Assembly: GCA_029940115.1 (NCBI GenBank)
Contig: JAOZRQ010000320.1
Coordinates: forward strand, 1-7,947
DNA length: 7,947 nucleotides
From: Desulfobacterales bacterium
Lineage (GTDB): Bacteria; Desulfobacterota; Desulfobacteria; Desulfobacterales; 4be13
Reading direction: 5' to 3'
The notes beneath the pieces were generated by a model. That model saw only the letters and a list, made by a program, of their open reading frames with translations, did not search any database and was not told the origin of the DNA. Positions 1 through 6,500 of the stretch are shown piece by piece (positions within the stretch are counted from its first letter, which is position 1; each line of letters starts with the position of its first letter). Position numbers and translations under genes: made by a program.

Positions 1-28
1 CTTTTCGCTCATTTGGGAAGTGCAAACT

Positions 29-140
29 ACTTTTCAGGCAAAATGAAGGATGCCCTTTTCCCGCTCATTTTTTTGTCCTGTACACAGCCTTATATATTAA
101 GGATGCAAAATGGGAGCATCTTTCATTTTGCCTAAAAAGT
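29..140. repeat. Imperfect inverted repeat upstream of the first gene
   Basis: Bases 29-53 and 116-140 are reverse complements at 23 of 25 positions, sharing the core CATTTTGCCT. The 62-base spacer is AT-rich around 91-100. The right arm abuts the separate perfect hairpin at 138-194. The arrangement resembles a small non-coding repeat element, but no target-site duplication or transposase is visible, so its mobility is only a guess. Confidence 0.5.
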
Positions 141-194
141 TTGTAGTTCCGCCTTCAGGCGGTTTCGCGCCGCCTGAAGGCGGAACTACAAACT
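138..194. repeat. Perfect 25-bp-arm intergenic hairpin (REP-like)
   Basis: Arm 138-162 is the exact reverse complement of arm 170-194, with a 7-base loop (TTTCGCG, 163-169). Each arm also contains its own smaller inverted repeat, CCGCCT-TC-AGGCGG, so cruciform or nested folds are possible. It lies 33 bases before the start codon at 228 and just before its ribosome site. No T-tract follows, so it is a poor intrinsic terminator. A dispersed REP/MITE-like element is the most likely reading; if transcribed it would put a strong stem in the leader of the first gene. Confidence 0.85.
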
Positions 195-227
195 CCGGAA
201 TGACCGTTAAGGAACAAGGAGAGACCG

Positions 228-992
228 ATGAAAACCATGAAATGTGCATGGGGACTCTGGGTGGCGTTGTTCATGCTTTTCAGCGCGATGCCGATGGCGT
301 ATGCCGATTTTTACTGGGAACAGGAGGAAGATGGTGCCGGGATCGTGAAATTTTACCTTGCGCCCGACGCTTTCCGAATGGAGAGGGGGGAGATGATCCT
401 CATCTCGGACTTCAAAGCGAATGCCGACTATCTCCTCAATCCCGGGTCCAAAACCTACAGCAAATCGGACCTGGTGAAAAAAGAAAAGGGGCAAAAGCCG
501 ACGAAGGATGCCGCCATGCTGGACAAATTCAGGCAGATGATGAAGATGAAGATCACCCCCACCAATGAAACCGGAACCGTTGCCGGGTACAATTGCAAAA
601 AATACCTGATGGCCAGTGGGATAATCAAATCGGAAATCTGGGTGACCAAGGAATTGGATGGGTACAAGGAATTCAAGGAAATCATCGAAAAGCAGATGAA
701 AATCCGATCCAAAGACCCGATGCTGAAGCAGTTTGACATAGGCAACATGGTGACCGAAATGGACGGCTTCCCTGTTCAGAGCAAAACAGAGACAGACCTC
801 GGGCCCATGACCGCGATGCTCTTGGGTGACAAAATGCCCAAAAAAGGAAAAGCGGCCATGCCCAAGAAGGCCTCCACCACGATGTTGAAGAAGTTTGAAA
901 AAAAGACATTGAACAAGGAGATGTTCAAAGTTCCGAAAGGCTATAAGCAGACAAAGGGAATTGGGCAGATGATGCCCGGTTTTATGAAATAG
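228..992 (+). CDS. Secreted DUF4412-domain protein
   Basis: A 254-residue exported protein of unknown biochemical function. Residues 1-26 are a Sec signal peptide: a basic start (MKTMK), a hydrophobic core, and a likely cleavage after AYA before D27. No lipobox Cys is at the cut, so a soluble periplasmic protein is expected. The mature part looks like DUF4412: an early strand rich in hydrophobics (39-59), a 'LLNPGSKTYSK' segment near 69-79 as in proteins that describe a bound salt or polymer, GYNCKKY at 120-126, IWVTKEL at 137-143, MDGFPV at 178-183, and the terminal MFKVPKGY at 232-239. The segment 202-226 is Lys-rich with two MPKK motifs, which is less usual. The start is supported by AAGGAGAG at 216-223, six bases after GGAG to the ATG. 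The family name is inferred by motif recall, not a search. An open frame on the opposite strand is longer but lacks these signals. Confidence 0.82.
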   Translation: MKTMKCAWGLWVALFMLFSAMPMAYADFYWEQEEDGAGIVKFYLAPDAFRMERGEMILISDFKANADYLLNPGSKTYSKSDLVKKEKGQKPTKDAAMLDKFRQMMKMKITPTNETGTVAGYNCKKYLMASGIIKSEIWVTKELDGYKEFKEIIEKQMKIRSKDPMLKQFDIGNMVTEMDGFPVQSKTETDLGPMTAMLLGDKMPKKGKAAMPKKASTTMLKKFEKKTLNKEMFKVPKGYKQTKGIGQMMPGFMK

Positions 993-993
993 G

Positions 994-1098
994 AACGTGA
1001 GGCGTGAAACGTGAGGCGTGAAACGTGAGGCGTGAAACGTGAGGCGTGAAACGTGAACGTGAGGCGTGATTTGTAAATGCATCACGCATCACGTTTCA
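994..1098. repeat. 14-bp (heptamer-pair) tandem array with inverted tail
   Basis: The unit AACGTGAGGCGTGA occurs perfectly at 994-1007, 1008-1021, 1022-1035 and 1036-1049, followed by a half unit (1050-1056) and another near-complete unit to 1069. It can equally be read as heptamers GTGAGGC and GTGAAAC alternating. Bases 1081-1098 carry the same family in reverse orientation. As a result 1056-1070 pairs with 1081-1095 over 15 positions with one mismatch, leaving a 10-base loop. The array begins two bases after the stop codon of the first gene and could stabilise or end its transcript, although no T-run follows the stem. Confidence 0.88.
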
Positions 1099-1133
1099 TC
1101 CTTCACCCTTCATAATATAAGGAGAGTCGCCTC

Positions 1134-1886
1134 ATGGAGAAGTCCATCCTGGATCATCGCCTGATTTCAAAGCGGTATTTCTTCCCCCGCAAGACGGTCT
1201 TTGACAATCCCTTCTGGGTGGATTGCAAGGGGGCAAGGCTAGCCTGTCACTATCAGGAGACGGATCCGAGAGCAAAGACCCTCATCCATTTTCACGGGAG
1301 CGGTGAAGTGGTTTCCGACAACATCGAAAATTTCGTGCCGATCATCGTCAGCATGGGGTACAACTGTTTTCTCGCAGAATACAGGGGCTATGGGATGTCC
1401 ACTGGCAAGCCGGGTCTGGTCAGAATGCTGGGGGATGTGGAAAGGATTATCCAAGCGATTGGCCAGCCCACAAAGAATCTAATTTTGTTTGGCCGCTCCC
1501 TTGGGTCCATTTATTCGATTCATGCCGCGCACCGTTTCCCCGATATGGCAGGGCTGATCATCGAAAGCGGCATTGCCAATCCCCTGAAACGACTGTTGAG
1601 CCGGGTAAAGCCCGAGGAAATCGGTGTCACCCGAGAGATGATGAAGATGGCGGTTGCCAAAGAAATCAACAATCAACGCAAACTGGCCAACTTCAATGGC
1701 CCCCTGCTGATCATGCACACCGAGAATGATGGGATGCTCGACATATCCCATGCCAAGCGGCTGGACGACTGGGCACGGGGCCCCACAACCCTGAAGATAT
1801 TTGAACATGGTGACCACAACACCATCCTGTTTCTGAACTTCCATGAGTATTTTGAGGTGATTCAGAAATTTCTCAGAAATTTGTGA
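1134..1886 (+). CDS. Alpha/beta hydrolase (serine hydrolase, ABHD/BEM46-like)
   Basis: A 250-residue cytoplasmic hydrolase; no signal peptide or membrane segment is seen. It has the alpha/beta hydrolase fold landmarks in order: strand plus oxyanion region LIHFHGSGE at 50-58, AEYRGYGMSTGKP at 81-93, the nucleophile elbow GRSLGS at 120-125 with Ser122, the acid in HTENDGM with Asp199, and the base in HGDHN with His228. The full catalytic triad is therefore present and an active ester/amide/thioester hydrolase is likely; the substrate cannot be read from sequence. The YRGYGxSxGxP block is typical of the BEM46/ABHD12-13-like group often annotated as 'alpha/beta hydrolase'. Length is normal for a lidless member. 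AAGGAGAG at 1119-1126, nine bases from GGAG to the ATG, fixes the start. Repeat arrays lie on both sides, and the downstream one begins inside the stop codon, so it is probably its own transcription unit. Confidence 0.9.
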   Translation: MEKSILDHRLISKRYFFPRKTVFDNPFWVDCKGARLACHYQETDPRAKTLIHFHGSGEVVSDNIENFVPIIVSMGYNCFLAEYRGYGMSTGKPGLVRMLGDVERIIQAIGQPTKNLILFGRSLGSIYSIHAAHRFPDMAGLIIESGIANPLKRLLSRVKPEEIGVTREMMKMAVAKEINNQRKLANFNGPLLIMHTENDGMLDISHAKRLDDWARGPTTLKIFEHGDHNTILFLNFHEYFEVIQKFLRNL

Positions 1887-1910
1887 TGCGTGATGCGTGA
1901 GACGTGATCA
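1883..1910. repeat. Short heptamer array overlapping a stop codon
   Basis: Four consecutive 7-base units follow each other: GTGATGC (1883-1889), GTGATGC (1890-1896), GTGAGAC (1897-1903) and GTGATCA (1904-1910). The TGA stop of the hydrolase gene (1884-1886) lies in the first unit. The units belong to the same GTGANNC family as the array at 994-1069, so the hydrolase gene is bracketed by related repeats. Confidence 0.7.
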
Positions 1911-1985
1911 TATTGCACATGGAAATCGGTGGCAATAATAAGTACTCGGGATTTTTTCTTGGGAAGACAGCTTTCACAAACCAAA

Positions 1986-2051
1986 CCGCGGATGAACGCG
2001 GATGAGCCCGCGGCAGACAGGCCGTCCGCGTTCATCCGCGTTCATCCGCGG
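1986..2051. repeat. Perfect 20-bp-arm hairpin between hydrolase and membrane-protein genes
   Basis: Bases 1986-2005 and 2032-2051 are exact reverse complements, with a 26-base centre that itself contains CCGCGG. Each arm is built from repeats of GCGGATGA/TCATCCGC, so slipped pairing is possible. It is a typical dispersed intergenic repeat: a translated version gives a short spurious protein of the 'MNADE...RVHPR' kind that is familiar from several environmental genomes. There is no T-tract, so terminator function is doubtful. Confidence 0.8.
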
Positions 2052-2112
2052 CTCACAATGGGAAAGTTGTTCCTCATAATGCAGACACCTGAAAACATAT
2101 GGCCAAGTACTT

Positions 2113-2152
2113 AGACAATGGATTCTCTGACGAAAAGGATACCGCTCTGGCC
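2113..2152 (+). pseudogene. Internally deleted duplicate of the next gene's 5' end
   Basis: Bases 2113-2131 are identical to 2163-2181, which span the start codon of the following gene. Bases 2133-2152 are identical to 2226-2245, about 60 bases further into that gene. The 40-base copy therefore equals the gene's 83-base start region minus 43 bases, with GAC present at both edges of the missing piece (2179-2181 and 2222-2224), as expected from a deletion between short homologies. The copy's own ATG (2118) opens a 20-codon frame starting MDSLTKR and ending at 2180, which overlaps the true start in another frame. It has no clear ribosome site. Confidence 0.85.
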
Positions 2153-2167
2153 GATCGGTGACAGACA

Positions 2168-3166
2168 ATGGATTCTCTGACACAAGGACTGGTGGGGGCA
2201 GTGGCAGCCCAGTGTTTTTCAGACAAAAAGGATACCGCTCTGGCCACATGGGCCGGTTTCCTCGCGGGGATTCTGGCGGATGCGGATCTGTTCATCCGTT
2301 CCTCTGATGACCCGTTGCTATCCATTGAATATCATCGCCATTTCACCCATTCCCTCTTTTTTGTCCCCTTAGGAGGTTTCATCGCCGCGGTCCTGATCTG
2401 GTGGCTTTTAAAAAAGAAACCATCCTTTTCAAAACTCTGCATGTTCACTCTCCTCGGATATGCGACCCATGGCCTTCTCGACGCATGCACCAGCTATGGG
2501 ACCCGGCTTTTCTGGCCTTTTTCGGATCAACGGGTCGCGTGGGACACCATCGCCATCATAGACCCCGTTTTCAGCGGCGGGGTCGGACTCATGGTCGCGC
2601 TTGCATATTTCAGAAAGAACCCCCTCGCAGCCCGAATCGGACTCGCGTTCGCCTTGGTCTATCTGCTTGCGGGTGCTCTCCAGCGGGACAGAGCCACAGA
2701 TGGCCTTCTCGAGCTTGCCAAGACCCGGGGCCATGCGGTGGAAAGAGTGACCGCCAAGCCGACGCTCTTCAACCTGATTCTGTGGCGGGGCATCTATGAG
2801 TCAGAGGGAAGGTTCCATATGGACGCGGTTCGGGTGGGAATCTTTTCAGGCGTCACCGTTTATCCGGGAGAATCGGTGGAAAAGTTCCGGCCCCATGAGG
2901 CGTTCCCCACATTGGCCAAGGACTCGACGCTTTATCGGGATATCCGAAGGTTTGCCCATTTTTCAGAGGGTTACATGGCCTTGCGCCTAGGCCGCCCCAA
3001 CATTGTGGGGGATATGAGATATGCCGCCCTGCCCCACCAGACCAAGCCGCTCTGGGGCATCGAAATTGACATCAACGCAAAGAATCGGCATGTCCCTTTC
3101 ATCAATTTTCACAAAATGGACAAAGAGACATGGAATATCTTCTGGCTGATGCTTCGGGGGAAGTAA
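2168..3166 (+). CDS. YdjM/DUF457-type membrane-bound metal-dependent hydrolase
   Basis: A 332-residue inner-membrane protein of the family annotated 'metal-dependent hydrolase' (YdjM/DUF457), whose real substrate is not established. Family landmarks are clear: MDSLTQG at 1-7, the acidic pair DAD at 38-40, HRHFTHS at 56-62, HGLLD at 101-105, TSYGT at 108-112, WPFS at 116-119 and IIDP at 130-133. The conserved His and Asp residues are the presumed metal ligands. Membrane segments are likely near 63-81, 89-104, 132-148 and 154-171. Residues after about 172 form a soluble tail of about 160 residues with mixed alpha/beta character. An in-frame TGA at 2159-2161 excludes an upstream start. The only ribosome site is a weak GGTGA (2157-2161), six bases before the ATG; it lies in the ten bases separating the gene from its defective duplicate. 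No metal-binding motif residue appears lost. Confidence 0.88.
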   Translation: MDSLTQGLVGAVAAQCFSDKKDTALATWAGFLAGILADADLFIRSSDDPLLSIEYHRHFTHSLFFVPLGGFIAAVLIWWLLKKKPSFSKLCMFTLLGYATHGLLDACTSYGTRLFWPFSDQRVAWDTIAIIDPVFSGGVGLMVALAYFRKNPLAARIGLAFALVYLLAGALQRDRATDGLLELAKTRGHAVERVTAKPTLFNLILWRGIYESEGRFHMDAVRVGIFSGVTVYPGESVEKFRPHEAFPTLAKDSTLYRDIRRFAHFSEGYMALRLGRPNIVGDMRYAALPHQTKPLWGIEIDINAKNRHVPFINFHKMDKETWNIFWLMLRGK

Positions 3167-3170
3167 GGAC

Positions 3171-3270
3171 CCGTGCCCCTTCCGTGCCCAAGAAAAAATC
3201 CTGAAAAACTTTTGGCCGGATCCGTGCCCCTTCCCGTGCCCAAGAAAAATTCTGAAAAACTTTTGGTCGG
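3171..3270. repeat. 49-bp direct repeat, two copies
   Basis: Bases 3171-3219 and 3222-3270 are near-identical copies (period 51), differing by a compensating pair of one-base indels and a few substitutions. Both run from CCGTGCCCCTTCC through CTGAAAAACTTTTGG to CGG. The array begins five bases after the stop codon of the membrane-protein gene. This covers the first part of a 361-base gap without a gene (3167-3527); the rest holds the promoter, palindrome and leader listed below. Confidence 0.85.
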
Positions 3271-3293
3271 GTACTTGATTACGTTGCCGAGTG

Positions 3294-3322
3294 TTGACAA
3301 AGAGAGAATACTGTGGCATAAA
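3294..3322 (+). promoter_or_regulatory. Predicted sigma70-type promoter for the PKD gene
   Basis: A consensus -35 box TTGACA (3294-3299) is followed by a 17-base spacer and the -10-like CATAAA (3317-3322, four of six matches). Transcription would start near 3329-3331 and give a leader of about 200 bases before the ATG at 3528. It lies just after the direct repeats. The call rests on consensus match and position only. Confidence 0.5.
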
Positions 3323-3357
3323 GCGGATTTGAGTTCCGGCATCCTTCTGCCCTGCCG

Positions 3358-3373
3358 TGCCCGATATCGGGCA
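3358..3373. promoter_or_regulatory. 16-bp perfect palindrome in the PKD gene leader
   Basis: TGCCCGATATCGGGCA is perfectly self-complementary and lies about 30 bases downstream of the predicted start of transcription. It could be a dimeric repressor site placed as a roadblock, or a small RNA hairpin with a 6-bp stem and ATAT loop. No regulator gene is in the window to pair it with. Confidence 0.4.
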
Positions 3374-3400
3374 TATGAAAATATCCAATTTTCAACGCCT

Positions 3401-3426
3401 AAGGAGGTGGTCCTATGTTCATTTGA
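3401..3426 (+). promoter_or_regulatory. Perfect Shine-Dalgarno with a three-codon reading frame
   Basis: AAGGAGGT (3401-3408) matches the anti-Shine-Dalgarno fully and stands six bases before an ATG (3415), but the frame stops at once: Met-Phe-Ile-stop (3415-3426). This is a stronger ribosome site than the one used by the PKD gene 100 bases downstream. It could be a minimal leader ORF that modulates translation, or the remains of a gene killed by a frameshift, since the neighbouring frame stays open to 3553. Confidence 0.45.
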
Positions 3427-3527
3427 TTTTGATCCAGCCGGTCATTTGCTTTGCAGAGAGAATGCTTTCAGAAAGGGAATGACGCTTATGATTCTGGTAA
3501 CCCAAAAAGAAACAAGGAGAACGATGA

Positions 3528-6500
3528 ATGAGGAAAAGATGGTTCAATTCTGAAACAACCCGGGTGCTTTGCTGCATCATGCTGATAGGTGCGTTTGTCT
3601 TCGCAGGAAATGCATCCGCACAGGAGCTGAACGCGGTTCACAGCATCGATTCGGACACCTATGAGGTGGGATCCACCCTGACGGTCATGTCCCATATCAC
3701 TTATGAAGGCGATTTGACCGCTATCGGGGTTGAGCTGGACCTCCCCGACGGCTGGACATATGTTGAAAAGGGCGGAGATGATGTGCCCAATGTGAGGATC
3801 GACTCCGGGAATGTGGAACTCTCCTGGTTGGGGATTCCCGACAGCCCCATTGACTTCACTTATACGGTGGGGGTCCCTGAGAAGGCCACGGGAGAGCAGG
3901 CCATCTCGGCGACCGTGATTTACAGGCGTATGGGCGGGGAACTTCGGGAACCGATGACTCCTGATCCGCTGCGTATTGACCCGACACCGGATGACGCGTA
4001 TGAACTGATCGCGACGCATGAGAGTAGAAAATACATTCAGGGCGAGGATCTGAGAGTGGAGAATGAGGTCGAATACACTGGCTTTCTGTCGGGGCTCGGC
4101 ATTCAGGTTGACCTTCCCGATGGCTGGTCATACGTCTCCCATCAGGGTGACGGCGAATCCTACTGGCAAGAGATCGCTTCCGGATCTTTTGAGATTTATT
4201 GGATCACCCCGCCGGCCAGCCCGATTCAATTCACATACACGGCGAAGGTTCCCCCAGCAACCTACGGAATCAAGGAGATTTCGGCTCTTGTGCTGTATCG
4301 GCGGACCGCTGACGAACTCAAGAAAAGCCTGTCCCCTGATCCGCTGATGATTTCATGGGCGGATTCCCATGGATACATCGAAGGCACGGTGACGCCGGCG
4401 GAGGCCTCCACGCGCATCGCCACATCAGCCGGGGGTGAGGCCTGGACAGAGGCTGACGGCTCCTTTGTCATGTACCATGTTGCGGGCCAGGACATCACGC
4501 TCACCGCCGAATCGGAAGGATACAAGACATTCACGACTACGGTGACGGTCAGTGATTTGCAGGCGACCCGGGTGGACATCACCCTGACCCAAGTGGACAC
4601 AGAACCGGCCGCGTCCATCTCCGTGTCTCCGGAAGATGCCACCATTGACAAGGGAGGGTCCGTTGAATTTTACGGGACCGTGACAGGGGGAAACGCACCC
4701 TTCACCTATCTGTGGGACTTTGGCGGCGGTCCGGCCAACGTCAATGTGAAAGATCCCGAAAGCATCCCCTTTCCAGATGAGGGGGTCTATCCGGTCACCT
4801 TCACCGTGACGGATGATGATGGGGATGAAAGCAGCGCCTCTGTCACGGTGACCGTGAACAAGCCGGTCATAAACACAGCACCGGTTGCCTCAATTGCGTC
4901 TCCCCCGTCCGACATGACCATTTTCGAGGGAGAGTCAGTGAACTTTGCAGGCGAGGTTCAGGACGGGAACGCGCCCTTCACCTATCTGTGGAACTTCAAT
5001 GGCGGGGCTGTCAATTCCGATCTCGAAGATCCCGGAAATGTGACCTTTCAGACTGAAGGGCTTTACATCGTCACCTTTACCGTGACGGACGAGGATGGGG
5101 ATGAAAACAGCGATTCCGTGGCGATCACCGTGAAGGCGGTCCTCCCGGACACCGTGCCGACAGCCTCCATCACCTCTCCGAACCGCGTGACGACGATTTA
5201 CGAGGGTGAATCCCTTGATTTTCAGGGAACCGTCACCGGCGGCAACGCGCCGTTCACCTACGCGTGGAACTTTGACGGGGCCACGGCCAACGTCAACGTG
5301 GAAGACCCCGAAAATGTGACCTTTCACAGCTCTGGCATTTACACCGTCACCTTCACGGTCACCGAAGCGAACAAGCCTGAGGACACCAGCAACACCTCAG
5401 TGACGGTGAGGGTGCTTCAGATTCCGACAAACACCCGGCCGGTCGCCTCCATCGCGTCCCCCCTGTCGAATGTGACCATTTCAGAAGGGGAATCGGTAAG
5501 CTTTGAGGGAACCGTGATCAGTGGCAACTCGCCCTTCTTCTATATCTGGGATTTCGGCGAAGGCGCGACAAATGCCAATGTGGAAGACCCCGGAGATGTG
5601 CCCTTCCACACCGCGGGGGTTTACACGGTCACCTTCACGGTCACCGAGATGGAGAACTATTCGGACACGTCCAGCGACTCGGTCACGATAACGGTGACCA
5701 GAGATTCCCCGGACACCAAGCCGGACGCGGTCATCGGGTCTCCGCCCTCTAACCGGACGATTTACGAGGGCGAATCCCTCGATTTCCAAGGGACCGTCAC
5801 AAACGGCAACGCGCCCTTCATCTATTCTTGGGACTTTGACGAGGCCGTGCCAAACGCCAATGTGGAGGATCCCGGAGACGTGACCTTTCACAATGTCGGA
5901 ACCTACAAGGTGCTCTTCACCGTCACCGAGGCGAACAATGCCGAGGACACCGACAGCCATTCAGTGACCATACGGGTGATCACACGTCCGACCGACACCC
6001 GGCCGATTGCCGCCATGTCGTCCCCGCTTTCAGATGCGACCATTTATGAGGGGGAATCGGTGAGGTTTGAGGGAACCGTGGCCAGCGGCAACGTCCCCTT
6101 CAGATATGCCTGGGATTTCAGCGGCGCGGCCACATCCGTCAACATGGAGGATCCCGGAAACGTGACCTTCCATGACGCGGGGGTTTACCCCGTCACCTTC
6201 ACTGTCACCGAAATGGACAAACCTGCGGATACAGACACCGCCTCTCTAATCATAACGGTGCGGGCACGCCCTGAGGACACCGAGCCTGAGGTCTCCATCC
6301 TGTTGCCAGTCTCGGATATGATCATCAATGAAGGGGAATCCGTGAATTTTGAGGGATCGGTGACCCAAGGCAACGCACCTTATGCCTATTCCTGGGATTT
6401 TGGCGGTGCGGTGGAAAACTCTGATCTGGAAGATCCCGGAGACATCACCTTTCCCACCAAAGGGGAGTACAAGGTGATCTTCACGGTGACCGATCATGAC

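Noticed and set aside
71..98. Possible promoter for the DUF4412 gene (TTTGTC/TATATT)
   Set aside because: The -35 match is poor and the spacer is only about 15 bases; the AT-rich stretch at 91-100 alone is not enough.
110..568. 152-codon + strand frame overlapping the start of the DUF4412 gene
   Set aside because: Its first part translates the hairpin at 138-194 and the rest is an out-of-frame reading of the real gene; no ribosome site.
207..1085. Long open frame on the - strand (292 codons) opposite the DUF4412 gene
   Set aside because: It has no ribosome site, its beginning is a translation of the tandem array at 994-1069, and the + strand frame has a signal peptide, a ribosome site and family motifs.
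1056..1095. Intrinsic terminator after the DUF4412 gene
   Set aside because: The stem is good but no run of T follows it; the next bases are mixed sequence leading to the next ribosome site.
994..1098. CRISPR-like array
   Set aside because: Units are directly adjacent with no unique spacers, and no cas gene is present.
1929..2114. 61-codon + strand frame between the hydrolase and membrane-protein genes
   Set aside because: It is largely the translation of the palindrome at 1986-2051 and has no ribosome site or family resemblance other than to repeat-derived spurious proteins.
3173..3553. 126-codon + strand frame after the membrane-protein gene
   Set aside because: Its first third reads through the 49-bp direct repeats and it overlaps the PKD gene start. 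Only the last part is considered, as a possible remnant.
3524..3553. Ten-codon frame beginning at the ATG four bases before the PKD start
   Set aside because: It is too close to the Shine-Dalgarno (about four bases after GGAG), very short, and the 3528 frame begins with a proper signal peptide.
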